Shown here: positions 21,001 to 33,137 of the stretch, piece after piece
Position numbering within the stretch: position 1 is the stretch's first letter
Layout: each line of letters begins with the position of its first letter
Assembly (NCBI GenBank): GCA_905178155.1
Contig: CAJINV010000013.1
Span: 610,344-674,343, forward strand
Reading direction: 5' to 3'
Origin: Amoebophrya sp. A120
Taxonomy: Eukaryota > Sar > Dinophyceae > Syndiniales > Amoebophryaceae
DNA: 64,000 nucleotides
Made by a program: the position numbers and the translations under genes
Notes under the pieces: model-generated
Seen by the model: only the letters and a program-made list of their open reading frames with translations
The model's database searches: none
What the model was told of the DNA's origin: nothing

Positions 21001-22948
21001 AACTCGCTCTGCGCGCCGTGAACACGAAGCTGCCGTCCGTCCCCTCCTTTGGCACGCAATCACTGGTCCGGTCGGCGAAGACCGATCTGCAGCGGCAACT
21101 GCTGCTGACCGCGATGGAGCTGTGGAAGCGACAGGGCACGGTGATCCACAAGTTCGAGGAATTGTTCCAAACCGTGCGGGAGGTGGTGGAGGAGGAAGCC
21201 AATCTCCACGTGCTGCATTGCGAGGAAAAGGAAGTTTTTCGGGCGGTTGCGAAGTTCATGACGAAGCACGATACGAAGGAAGTGCCCCCAGCGCCCAGTG
21301 ATTTGCAGATGGTCCGGACGGTGCGGCACGAGTTGGAAAAGCGGATCATCTTTCTGCGCAGGCACGCGGCAAATTTGAAAAAAGAGCTGCTCGCGTTGGA
21401 AAGGGACCACTGCTTCCACGGGCCGCGGCTGCTGCACAGCATCTTCCACGACGACAACAAGCACGGGCTGATGTCCAGCGTGGAGCGGGAGGTGATGGAG
21501 GAGGAGTTTGCGCTGTTGCGGAAGAAGCACAAAGTGATGGACATTTTGGCGAACTTGGTCGAAATGATCCGCGAAAACCGAGTGGAGTACTATTCCGAGA
21601 AGGCGAAGCTGGAGAGAGAAGCGGAACTCCACATGGAAATGGAGGAGAACCTGCAGAAGAGGTATATTTTTGAAAGAATCTTCGTAGGTACTTTTTGTTT
21701 GAGTTCTCTGTTCTTCTCAATCGGTTTTGGTTTGTTGTTCTGGAAGAGTGAAGCTTTCTGTTGCGAGGAACATACAAGGTGCACAGAAGTTAGTCCGAGT
21801 TATTTGATCAAAACTCAGGTTCACGACCGACGAAGTGCGACGGCGGCAGCACGAACTTTTGAAGAAGGCGTTCATGATATTACAATGAAAAATGCCCCCA
21901 CCCCCGAACTCGGGAGCATTTGTATTGCAAACCTTTCCAAATGAAACATTCGCCCTCGTGCATCTATCAGCATCACAGGTTTCCAATCGTGAATAGCAAA
22001 AATTTGTATTGCAAAAGACCCCAGCAAGAGCGACGCTTGTCATGCAAGCGATGCGATACACGCCTAGACTCTGCATCAGAAAGATCCATACTCCTTTCAT
22101 GCATGACAAAAAGTTTTCATTTGGAAACTTCGCATCACAAACTCTTGCAATTTCAGGGGTGGGGGGCACTCTTCACTGTAATACATGAACCAGGGCGGCG
22201 GCGAGTCCCCGTCCGAGATCGTGAAGAAGACGCAGCCCCTATCCTGAGTAAAAACGTACCCACACCAGAGTCAAGATGGGGACTTTGCAACACAAACCTA
22301 GGAGTTTTGGGAGTCACGCATGACAAGTTTCAGTCCGTAAGGTAGTGCCAGTTAGCAAGGAAAGCCGCATCACAAATCGATCTGCTAATCCTGTTTCCAG
22401 CATTACAAGTTCCCAAACACGATTGGAAATGCCTGTCATGGGGTTGCGCATCACAAATGTTCCTGTCATGGCAAATCTGCATGACAACTCTGGTGTGGGT
22501 ACGTTTTTACTCAGGATAGCCCCCGCCGCCGACCGATCTGGATCCGAAATTGAAGGAGGTTTTGGAAACGTTGGACAGCATCCGGCACCTGCCGAGCTAC
22601 CATTTGATATTCAAAGCGTTGCCGGATACGGTCGAAGAGGCCGAGCACGAGTTAATGCAGATGGAGGTGTTGGAGGCGAAATTGGAACGCTATTACAACA
22701 TCGAGGACAACGCGATCGGTGCGAGACTTCAGTTCCTCGTGAATGCGATCCGCACAAAGACAGGCGCTTTGCGGATGCGCATGCGCTCGCTCGACGACGG
22801 CGACGTCGACACGACGGGAGGGCTTTCGGCTAGCGTTCCAGTCGGTTTAGCCGGGCAGACGGGAAGGAAACAGGACAGCAACGCGGCACTGTACAGTGGG
22901 AAGGAGCGGGATCCGGTGGTGCTGCCAAGTGACTGGAAGACCTACTGA
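18038..22948 (+). CDS. Gly/Met-rich and coiled-coil protein interrupted by two introner elements
   Basis: Exons: 18038-18904, 19049-20570, 20746-21661, 21819-21877, 22189-22239, 22524-22948; total 3,840 nt, 1,279 aa. The first three introns (18905-19048, 20571-20745, 21662-21818) are GT-AG. The last two are TIR elements; removing each with one 5-nt direct repeat restores the frame (LLKKAFMNQGGGES and VKKTQPPPTDLDP). Residues 1-290 are disordered. A compact folded stretch RIGPNGAVDYPPYRWMRD follows at about residue 320. Then comes a long Gly/Met/Ser repeat region (PMSGGG, APGSGGG units) and a Lys-rich segment (AKKAKKHKKNKN). The C-terminal about 450 aa are helical (QALQEAKLALRAV; LEKRIIFLRRHAANLKKEL). 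No known family recognised; a cytoskeletal or basal-body role would be speculation. Confidence 0.8.
21878..22183. mobile_element. Introner element 1 with TIRs and CATGA duplication
   Basis: Element ends: 5' TATTACAATGAAAAATGC..., 3' end whose reverse complement is TATTACAGTGAAGAGTGC, continuing as a C-rich run on both arms (imperfect TIR of about 28 bp). It is flanked by the direct repeat CATGA at 21873-21877 and 22184-22188. Excising 311 nt (element plus one repeat) joins two coding segments in frame. The interior contains copies of GCATCACA and GCATGACA. No GT is present at the 5' boundary. Confidence 0.85.
22240..22518. mobile_element. Introner element 2 with 33-bp perfect TIRs and GCCCC duplication
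   Basis: Inverted repeats 22239-22271 and 22487-22519 match perfectly over 33 bp (TATCCTGAGTAAAAACGTAC and onward). The direct repeat GCCCC flanks the element at 22235-22239 and 22519-22523. Excising 284 nt keeps the frame (5' codons ...AAG ACG CAG CCC, 3' codons CCG CCG ACC GAT). The interior again has several GCATCACAAA/GCATGACAA motifs, as in element 1, which lies only 51 nt upstream. The perfect TIR suggests a recent insertion. Confidence 0.92.
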
Positions 22949-25450
22949 TTAAGTACGTGGTGATGTTTTAAATGATACAACTCGAATGAACTTCAAAAAT
23001 AGTTTTTGCAATAGAAATACGAATTATACCGTGAATTTGTGTTTCAGAAATGAATGAATTGCACCAATGCAGCAGCATGGGATGGTACAGTCACAGATAA
23101 AAACCAGGAGTTGACTGTCTATCTCAACGCGTGCTCGGTATTCTTTTTACCTAGTAAAGCAACCACGAGATCGTCGATCGGGTTGTTGACACCGGTGTCG
23201 CTTCTTGTATCTGAATCTGTATGAAAATGAATTGCAAGAACTTCAACGAAGTAAAAACGCCAATGCACGACGAGTTGCGCCGGATTTCCTTTGTACTAGA
23301 ATCTACTTCTGCCTGTATTTGTTTGTCTTCTAGCGCGAGCAAACGAGTGTTCTGATTGATGTTACCAGACATCGAGTCAAAAAGATGAAATCAGAGAGAG
23401 GAGAAGAAGGCACTGCAAAAAAAAAGCCGTTCATGTGATACTACTGTTTAGTGTGTCTTCAAAGACGAGCGTTCATCTCTCCTTCACGACATACACAGGC
23501 TCCCACTATCTAATCACCATACTAGTTCATAGTGCTATTAGGTACTGCTACTGTTGTAAACTCTTTTCATCGCTACGCGCCTCGCCGCCTCTTACGCATG
23601 AAAAACCTTGCTATCTAGATCTAGTTCGTTTTTTCCCCCCATCGATCCTTTTTTACAAGCTCATTTCCATTTCCATCCTTGTCCGTTGCCATTGCACGTT
23701 GCACCTAAGCGCCTAGGTAAGGGAATTTTACCATACCATAGATATGAATGTCGCGTTTTAGCTCTTGGTCGAAGAATGAAAAAAATGTGTAAAAAATACG
23801 TATCAACCAACTATGTCCAGTGTCCAGATTATTTTGAGCTTGAGTACTCCATTAAAGATAGTGGTCGCATCGGAATTGAATCTGTTGAATGTAAAGACGT
23901 GGTCGTAGATCGAGACGCAAAAGAAAGAGCAGTGAGTACTAGGATCGGCCTCGTCGGATGAGCATGTTGAGTCTGAATCAGAGAAGTGGTCGACCTCGAC
24001 ATAATAACAGACGGTACTTTTTATGATTGAGGATCCCCTTACTAGAACACATCAAGATGAATGTCAAAGGGGTCCTCGAAGAAAGATAGAGCCAAGCTGT
24101 AGCATGTCGGGGAAATCAAAAAATGAAAAGGATCCGGGTCGTTACAACTGCTAGAAGATCAATACGTTTTCCTCGCATCTCAACATACTTCTTTCCTAAT
24201 TCGAGATATAATTTCTAGGCAGTGGCGACCAAATAACATTGAGAAGTGGATAGTTAGAATAGAGTGGTTTAGTACTATTTTCGTCACAAGCAAAATTTAC
24301 CCATAGCAAGCCAAGGAAGAACATTCCTACATCAACCCATTACTCTAAAATCTGTATTCAACATCAATTGCCCGCCTTGGTCCACCTCTAGCATCCCTTG
24401 TGGCTTTGAAACCAAGAAAATTTAGTAAAAGCAACTATTTTCTTTACCAAAGTCACATCGAGTTCGAGATACATTTACATTGGTGAGAACAACTTCTACC
24501 TTAACCTTTACGATGTCCCATATTAGTCCTCCCTTCCTTGGCCTGAAAAGGCATGTATGTAGTCACGATAGAACATCACAATGCTCACACGAAAATGGAA
24601 GTAGGTACAACACGAAAGAGGCTACTAAGCGATGAGATAATTGAATGTGGATCGCTGAATTAGTTCTAGCCACCAACGGAGTAGGTTAGTCGACTTCTCA
24701 GTTTCGCAGAAGATGAAGCCTTTGAACAACAACAACATCCCAAAAAAAATCTATAGTCACGAGGTACGCGACAAATTTTTGACTTTTGTATGGGAAAAAT
24801 AAAGGGCAAAAAGGGTTTGTATACTTTCGAGAACGATAAAGTCTTCCGCTTGTAAATTTTCTTCACATCAAAATAAAAAAATACCACCTCCACCAATCTC
24901 GCGTGTATTCCACGGGCGGCGAAAATAGTACTTACAAGTCGACGAGAGAGACTACATGACCACTTTCCTCGTCGGCTGCTAGTAAGAGCGCAGACGAGTA
25001 AAAAGTAGTACCTAAGCGGACCACTGCAGGGAGTCAGACCACACGACCGAAGTATTCGACATTCCATTGCTTCCATCGTCTTGCCGAACGTTCGGCTGAC
25101 GCGTGAGCACCAGTAGCTGTCGACTCAAGAATTTTGTCGAAGCAAAAAGGCGAACTTACAGCTCGGTCTCGGACTCATCAACAAATTGAAAAAGAACTAC
25201 AGCTTCTTGGTAAAAGCGGGCCTTTGGGTGATTGTGCGGAAAAACTACAGGTGTATCTTCGAAGAGACGTGAGCAACTTGGTTTCGACATCTTTGCTGAC
25301 GTTAATAATAGCGACAAGCGAGGACAGGTAGACGTCAAAAAATCAAGAACCATCTCCTTCGAAGACTGATTTTATTGAACAACACCACAACTCGACCGAG
25401 CAGCCGCTCCAGGAAGCTTTGAAAATACGGCGCTTACTACCTTGTTCAAA
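22949..25450. other. Intergenic, no gene seen
   Basis: 2.5 kb of AT-rich DNA. Open frames (for example 23608-23961) have no motif or coding bias and no supporting exons nearby. No tRNA, hairpin or TIR element recognised. Confidence 0.5.
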
Positions 25451-28400
25451 ATGCAGCATGACACCACGCTGTCGCTAGAGGCCCGAATGACGGCGGCCAT
25501 GAACGAGGGGTCCGCGGACGCGAACATGGGAGGTGCCGCTGCCCCCGGGACGACCACGCACGTTGCTGGAAACAGCAACGCTATTAACAACAACCAGCAG
25601 GACCCAACCGGTGCGCAGCAGCACCAGCAGTCTTCCCAACAACAACTCAGCGCGCTGCCCATCCCGTCGATGCAGGCAGGGCCGGGGACGATGGGCATCA
25701 TGCCGATTATGCAGCCGCAGCTCTCCATGATTCCGTCGGTGGCGCCAAACCAGCCCATGGTGTCCTTGTGGACCGCCACGTGGGCCCGGGAGAGTCACGG
25801 CTTGTTCGACTACGAGGCCCGGCATCCGATCAAGAAGCACTTCCAAGTCGCGACCCCGCTCACAATCTGCAGAAAAGGCACGGAAGTCACCACGGTCAAC
25901 GGGACCACGCAGGTAAGTACTCGGGTGCAGTAAAGTGTAATAATGCGAAAACATATGTAAGTTTACCACCTTTTTGCATCCAGAGCAAATTTTTGTCGCG
26001 CTCACGACCATGCTACGAAGACACAGGCCAGGAATTTTTCAAAAAAGCAAGATTTCAATTCAAATAATTACAACACAGGAAAGCGAGCCCCTCGCGCGAT
26101 TAGTGGTAAGGAACGGCGCTTTCTGCGTCGACGCGGCGAGGGTTGGTGACGGGCGAGTAAAGAGTGGCAAGTTGTGGCGAGTAGTCAAGGATCTAGAGCA
26201 CGGCTACAACCTGCAGGAGGGCGATAGCATCAAGTTGGGCAGATTCAAACTCCGCGTGCGTCAGATTGTGACGGGCGACCCCAATAGCCCGAATAATCCT
26301 CCGGAGGTACAAGACTTATACACACTTTCTTGTTGGATAATATTGACGACACTATGAATGTATAAAACTAAAAAATGTGTTACTAGAAGAAGATTTCATT
26401 CTCCTTGTCATCTCACTCCTGTTGCTCTACTGGTACTGCCTAGCAAATTGTACTAAACATGAACATGAAAAAATTATCCAGTGTGCCAACGTGAACCCAC
26501 CATCGTTGCCACCCCGTCCCTGCGACACGAGTGAGGAAGCCATAAAAGAGCTCGAGCAAACAACGTGCCGAATCTGCCTGTTAGAGGGGAGTTCGGTCGA
26601 GGATCCGCTGATTAAACCCTGCGAGTGCAGGGGTACGATCGAGTACGTGCACTTGGCCTGTCTGCGGCACTGGGTCCGGGGCAAATTGGACCTGGCGGAA
26701 AGCTCATCGGGAACTTATTTCTACAAGCCCATGGCCTGCGAACTGTGCAAGACCCAGTATGCCACGCACTTGCAGGTAATTAGTAATTCTTCTGATTTTG
26801 ATAGAAATGCAAGTAGTGCTACTGCAACAAAGTTGAGTTTGACGTTGTAATTCACTGCATTAAAACATTTTTTCTCTGGACCGTTTTCTTTGTTTCATTG
26901 TGGTTGTCCTTCTCGTCGACAAGAACCTGCACTAAAGATTCCGCAAAAATAAAATATCAGGACAAAGCGGACGCAAAGAACTGCTTCCCGTTAATCGAGT
27001 TACCCAAGACTACGCCACCTTTCATCGTGCTGGAGCGCGACAGCAACCGCCCAGAATTGAAGGGGGTGCACGTGATTTCCCTCGCGGAGAAAAAATTGTT
27101 GAAGCTCGGGAGAGGGCACGAGAGCGACGTCCGGTTTGCCGACGTCTCCATCAGTCGGTGGCACGCAAGTGTCCACTACGACGGGGAGAAAAATGCGTAT
27201 TGATCATCACTTTTTGTGGTTCTTGATGACGGTCGTACTGAGGCTGATTACGACAAGAAAGATAGTTCGCATTTTTCATTGCGCTTTCAGAGATACAGCA
27301 GGGGTTTTCAATGCTCGAGCATAAAAAACAATTGGAGACTTTGCTGAAATCCCACAAAACAAACGACCAGCTTCGTCCTCACGGATCACGGATCGAAATT
27401 CGGAACCTTAGTCGCCATGAAAACACCGGTGCCATTGGAATCCACCCAGGGATTGTCGCTGCAAGCGGGCCGAACAGTCCTCCATTTTACGCTGAACAAC
27501 AACCTAGGCGGCAACGCTGGGGCACAGCAGCTACAGCAATTAGGTATAATGAAGTACTCACATACTACAACAGGCTGTGACTTGCTATTTGTATGTTTAT
27601 TTGGCAGTGAAGTAGGAGGTGAAAGCCAAAATTATTTTCTGGGGCGCAATGTTCTTGAGTCCAGTTTGTAGTGATCATGCCAGCAATATAAGGCATTTCC
27701 ACTGGTGTCTACATTCATGATCCATTGAAGATTGTTGAAGTACCCAAAAAATGAACCAGGTCTGCAATCTTTCGGAAACATCGTGAATGTGCAGCACGAG
27801 GCGGACTCGACTTCTCAGTCTAACCCGGTGGAGCAGCCAGCAAGCAATATTGACATGCAGCCCGTCTCGTCAGCCGGGAACCAATCTGTTAGCGCCGGAG
27901 GGGCGAACAACAGCGGATCAGGGATGCAGGGTAAGGCTGTTTTGTCTTCATCGTTGCATGGGATAGATTTGCATAATAATTCGCTTTGACATCTAAACTT
28001 CATGTGGAACATTCCTTGATACAACATATAATCTTCACGACGGCATCATACATGAGTTGACGAGACCCTATCACAAAAATGAAGTAACAAACACAACAGC
28101 CACGCTGAGCAACTTTCCGATGTTTCAGAATGCGGCCGGACAATTTCCCTTGATCGGCAACCTTCTGGGTAATCAGCAGCATCAGGGACAGGTATTGCTA
28201 TACGTGACGTTGTCGTAAAAATGCATGACGATGCGTCAAGATTGAATTTCAATTTTTCCGTGACGTAATTTGTGACTCGGAAGTAGGGGAGATTGCAATG
28301 AAGATCAGATCAAAATATCTTTCCGGTGATCCAACATGAGAGATCATGACCAGCACGAAAACCAGCAGCGCTACTAACTTTATCAATTTATTCCAGATAA

Positions 28401-29044
28401 TGGGAATGGGCACACCGGGGTCGCAGCCCGTGCAGCCCGGAAGTGGTGGTCCGCCGATGAACTTTGGCATCCAGCAGAACATGATGGGCCAGAGTCCGGG
28501 GTGGGGCCCGCCCGCGAACCTCCCGGGACACCAGCAAATGGGGCAGCCAAGCTTCTTCCAGCACCAACCGACCATGTTTGGTTCCAGCAGCCAACCCGGA
28601 GCTGCCCCAGGGAACCAACAGTCCTCCGGGGTCGTGCAGCAACCGGGAACGAGCGGTCAGCAGGGCATGAACAGTAACCCGTCAGGCGGGGCACCGCCGG
28701 GGGGTGTGATACCGCAAAATAACGCCGTCGAGGACCACGATGCGCTGTTGGCGTTGCGTTTATCCCTTCTCTCCCACAACAGCGCAGCCTACCATCTGCA
28801 GCACAACGTGGGTCAGAACGCACAGCAGAACCAGCAGCAGCACGCCATGATGGCACCAGCGGCCGCGGGGAGCAATAATAACGCCGGGGGGAGCAACAAT
28901 GCGGGCAGTCAGACTCAGAACGCTAACAGTAATCAACAAAACAGTAACCAAAATCAGACGCAGTTTTTTCAACAATCTCCGATGGAGGGACAGACAAACC
29001 AAGAGTCCGGCGAGGATCATCCAATGACCTCGTTTGATTCCTAA
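25451..29044 (+). CDS. RING-CH (RINGv) plus FHA domain protein, probable E3 ubiquitin ligase
   Basis: ATG 25451; exons 25451-25912, 26079-26306, 26482-26775, 26961-27196, 27371-27543, 27760-27930, 28100-28191, 28397-29044. All introns are GT-AG (about 165-216 nt) and phase-consistent; 2,304 nt gives 767 aa. After a Gln/Pro-rich N-terminus a beta-rich, FHA-like segment covers about residues 105-230. Then a RING-CH finger: CRICLLEG, CECRGTIEYVHLACLRHW, CELCKTQY (C-x2-C, C-x-C-x4-H-x2-C, C-x2-C). Next a classical FHA domain with LKLGRGHESDVRFADVSISRWHA and FVLTDHGSKFGT, i.e. the Arg, Ser and His that bind phosphothreonine. The tail is Gln/Asn/Gly/Met-rich. RING-CH domains recruit E2 enzymes and FHA domains read phosphothreonine, so a phospho-directed ubiquitin ligase is inferred. 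No transmembrane segments, unlike MARCH ligases. Confidence 0.92.
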
Positions 29045-30480
29045 GAAGGCTTGTCTGCTGAAGAAAAGGAAAAAAACTTCGAAACTGTGACTAGATTTTT
29101 TCAAATTACGAAAAGTTGATCAGATCTGACTATAAGTTTATCCCCCGAGAAGAATTTTTATCCCCCCGGATCATGGAGCGAACTATACGAGGACGGCATC
29201 CACTATTTCAGAACGCCCCCGCGTCAAAAGTTTTCCCCCGCGACGAACATTCCCGACTACAGCAAAAAATGCTTTATTTGTGCTTACGAGGACGGCTCCC
29301 CACAGTGCTTTTTCTGTACAAGAACAAAAAATATTCACGTCTATGAAAATAAAACCCATCAGCTAGGGCGGGGTGCGTGTTTCTTTAACTTTACATCACC
29401 CCAAATACTCATCCCAATGTGATCAAGTAGTTCTACCCGTATTTATTGCCGGTTCTGTTTCAGTTTCTAGACCCGCGACCTTTACACTCTCTTCATCAGC
29501 AGCTTTTCCAGATTTTTTTACGGACGATACGAGGGCGATCTGATGAAAAACGGAAAATCGCCTTCTTGTATCTTCTCAGCGCTTGTTATTCTTTACAGTT
29601 TACTTAATTTAATCAGCGAAAAACTTTACTTTTAACACAAAATCGGACAAAAATTCACACTTCTAACTAACTAATTCAAATTCATAGCAACCAATTCAAA
29701 AGCCAAGAAGCATCGAATTCAAACGCGTTTCGTCTCCCCCTTTGGGTGAGGGTGTCGTAGATGTACTTTCGTCTAGTATGGGAATAATTACGACAGAGAT
29801 ACTTCTCTCTGCAACTATTCGGCTGCAAAAACTGCCACAAGGAAGTTATCGACCAGTTGTCAATTATTTGTGGATGAACGCCCGTTTAGGAGGAGTGTGC
29901 TGGCGCTTCGACTACGTGCGGCTGCGTCGCCCTCGTCCATCTAATCCCGGGAAACGAAATATTCGTCCATCGATCTGCTGCAGCAGGTACCCAGTATCGA
30001 TGAAACTGCACTGCGATTACACGACGAGAAACCACACGCGAGATACGAGCAACTACTCATAGAATTCAAAGCAACAAGAATAAACGAGAACTACGAATAA
30101 AGAACCAAGGACAATTACATTTTCAGTTAAGAAAGAATTTGATGTTTTGTGACCACAAGATAAGCGTAGGCGCCAGGTTGGTAGAACAGCTCAGGGTAAA
30201 AATACATTTGTATACACCGGAAGCAGGCAAAAATAGGGCACGAGATGGAGATAAGATATGGTGACATCCTTTTCATCGCGTGGGGTTCCTCCGCATCCAC
30301 CATTGCTGCCGATTTATTTTCAACTTACGACAAAATACTATCAGCTTAAAATGGCGAAAATTTTTCTACTATGGATCGATATTTATCTCCGGCATGACTT
30401 TGTAGTTTTGGAAAAATTTATGGACGACTGTTGTATCTGTAGCAGTACCCTCCAGCAGAGAAAATGTGTAGGATAATGAG
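29045..30480. other. Intergenic, no convincing gene
   Basis: AT-rich. Open frames 29742-30062 and 30258-30476 lack motifs and coding bias. A short phrase in the latter (KYYQLKM) resembles KYCKLKM in the weak gene at 30481-31192, which may reflect a small duplication or chance. Confidence 0.4.
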
Positions 30481-31192
30481 ATGATGTTCGGACGAAGCAA
30501 AAGCATGTACATGTTCTCCACGTCCCCGACAATGTAAGTAGCCACCAGAATCCACACTTTTCTAACTACTTCTGATTTTTGCCTTTCAGCGGAAACAAGC
30601 AAACGACCGTACGACCGCTCTACTGGCAAAAATCAATAAGAAGTGCAGCCACCTGCTGACAACGAACTTACAATTTTCTACACAGGGCCTGGACCATTTG
30701 GATGTTTATTCAAATCGGATAGGTTGGTAGCGGTAGGGGTACACGGTACAGCTAGAGGTATGATGACGAAGTAGTTTTTTACCCAGCAGACAGAAATTTT
30801 GCAGCCCGCACAGAAAGAAATGATTTTTGACGTTTGTGCCGTCATGCAGATGTCATAAATTAATATCCTAATCCTGTGTGTGGCTCTTTTTCTAGGTTCA
30901 AGTTTGGAAAAAACTCACAATCAATATTGTTCCTGTGGTCCTGCAGATCAAGCCTTTTCGCCGCTTTTTTGTAGTTATTTTTTGTACATCTTCTTCAACG
31001 AACATCTATTCGATTTTCCAGCTGCCTGACCAGACTCAAAAGTACTGCAAGCTGAAAATGCTTCCACTGCAGGGACGGTTGTTGACCGATTATACACTTT
31101 TTAGATGCAACTTTTATCCTGAGAACAAGAATAAATGCGAAAAAATGGACCGGCGTAGCCCGCATAAGAAAATTCTTGTTTTCAACGGCTAG
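30481..31192 (+). CDS. Possible small multi-exon gene, unknown
   Basis: Weak model built on good-looking splice sites. ATG 30481 leads to a donor GTAAGT at 30534 and acceptor TTTCAG ending 30589. A second candidate intron runs 30643-30685 (GTGCAG...CACAG), in phase, giving SIRRPGPFGCLFKSD. Further downstream an acceptor TTTTTCTAG near 30894 precedes VQVWKKLTINIVPVVLQ. A candidate intron with GTAGTTATTTT...TTTTCCAG then leads into LPDQTQKYCKLKMLPLQG and a stop at 31190. The link between 30740 and 30894 is not resolved. Codon use is AT-rich and unlike the neighbours. No known domain. It may be a decayed gene or non-coding. Confidence 0.25.
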
Positions 31193-32540
31193 TCCACCTC
31201 TAGTCGTGGATATTAACGCATAGCGTAGTAGAATCTAAATGCAACGGAAGCTACAATCAACCTTAGCCACTGTGATGTTGCGCTCCCGCTCGGTATACCA
31301 ATTATATCCCTGGAGGAAGTCGTAGAAGAGAAAGCAGCATAGAGACTACTTCTACCGAAAAATATATGAAATCATAGACACTAGTTCTATACCCTGTCCG
31401 AGAAAAGGCAAAGATGAAGAAAATATAATTATAAACGAGATATGATTATTTTTACAACAACTACACCCTGTACCTTATTTTGTGATTGTGAGTTTGATAT
31501 GTTATTCTTTTACAGTTGTGTAACGGATCTTTATCCGATCTTGGGACCTCCAGCATCTTCATGAGGAGATTACGATGTGGACTACTTCTAAGCGACATTC
31601 ATTTCAATCCTATCGAAAGCCCAAGCCCCCCACTTTTTGGAACTGGATGAGTTTAGGAACAGGCGACAGCAGTGTTACGACTTCGACGAGAAAGAAAGTG
31701 CGACAACATAGTATTCAGGAAGAATGTCAGGTGCCGGTTGTGGGCTCGCACAGTGTGAGTGCGAAGTTGTTCGCGGTCGCGCCTCCATAACGATAACGTA
31801 GTGGGCGATGATTTGTAGTCGGCGGCTTTTCTGTAATGTAGTGCTTCTAGTGCTTTATGAAGCAGAACGAGAACCTCAACCTTCGAATAGCAATAGAGCG
31901 CAAGACGTCCTCTGTGTCGGGCTTCTGCGCAAGATAAGTATTCAGTTTTCTTTGAGCGCTGTCGTAGTCCACCTCCTCGTTCAACGCTGCATTGTAGCCT
32001 TTTCTTGTCGTTCGTCTTCGTCCACGTTCTTCACTGCTTCGTTCAATAATGATAATCGTTTTCAGTCGTGCCACCTACCAATTTCGTAAAATCATTACAT
32101 GCAGTTCGTGATCCTTATGTCGTGAAGCTGCGAACATGACGACCTTAGCAAAAATCCAATGACTCGTCAGCGAGTTAGAGCAACTAATGACCAGATCATA
32201 GCATTGGATCAATTGATTTGTCAATCTTTTCACCGCTCCAGACAGTGATACTCAGCTTGCTCCTGTCGTTGCAGCTTGCTGTGTCGCTTAACACTTCAAC
32301 CCTCACCCCGTTGGAAATCGAAAGTTTCAAGAGCAAGAAAGGCAAAGGGTACTGAAAGAAATAGTTTTATTTCTCGTTGTTGTAGTGCGGCATTTACGTT
32401 AACTGTTTTAAGGAGCTCCTAGCCATACTTCCTTACGAGGACGCGAGTCACGTATATTTGGGCTCTTCACGACCACTTCACTTCTACAAAAAAACCTAAA
32501 CCTCAGACCTCGCCCCAACGAACGCACCGGTCTAGGAAAA
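31193..32540. other. Intergenic, no gene seen
   Basis: AT-rich spacer with short frames only; no repeat, hairpin or RNA gene recognised. Confidence 0.45.
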
Positions 32541-33081
32541 ATGGCTCGTCTTATCCATGAGTCCTTGCTGCCGCAACGGACTAGAGGAGCGGTGCGATCT
32601 CCACATGGGCAGCACCTCTCGCCGCACAGTGCCTCACTTCAATTCACAAGCGACGATGAGGTGGGCATGGCGAAGCAGAACCAGAAGATGAAGCCTGCGC
32701 TGGACGCTTCTACTGCCCTCAACCAGGTATATTAGAATTAGCTACCTCCTGCGTATGTAAGTATTTCGTTCACATTTTTCAGTATGACTTTGACTTTCAC
32801 ATCACCCGTCGAGAGCCAGATTGCGCAGACAGGAAGAGGCTGCGCAACCTCGCGAAATGGACCCGATGGGGGTGCCGCCATCTGTGGCCGTATTTTTACT
32901 TTTTCTCGCACGTTTTTTGCTACAATTTTTGTTCCAGATCCAGCGCAAGTAGAAATGAGAATGACGATCGCCACTGGTGATCAGCATAGCAGAGATTTAT
33001 CACATATGGAAAGAAAATATTACCTCGATCTTCAGGTACCAGCAGGGCGAAGCAAGTCGACCTTGGAGCACACTGAGATAA
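32541..33081 (+). CDS. Possible small four-exon gene, unknown
   Basis: ATG 32541 (MARLIHESLLPQRTRGAVRS). Candidate exons 32541-32726, 32783-32889, 32938-32976, 33036-33081 joined by GT-AG introns of 48-59 nt, phase-consistent, TAA at 33079. The second exon reads YDFDFHITRREPDCADRKRL. The introns are much shorter than usual for the window. No domain recognised. The exons could also be part of the upstream region of the PAN gene, or the stretch could be untranslated. Confidence 0.3.
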
Positions 33082-33137
33082 AGACACTCAAGCACTGCAG
33101 TGTTCTTGCCACGTCGTCGACCGGACCGTCACGCCCC

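Noticed and set aside
22240-22518. Ordinary DNA transposon insertion that inactivates the gene
   Set aside because: Removal restores the frame exactly and the same holds for eight sites in four genes; elements are too short to encode a transposase.
23608-23961. 117-codon plus-strand frame
   Set aside because: No coding bias, motif or splice partner; AT-rich context.
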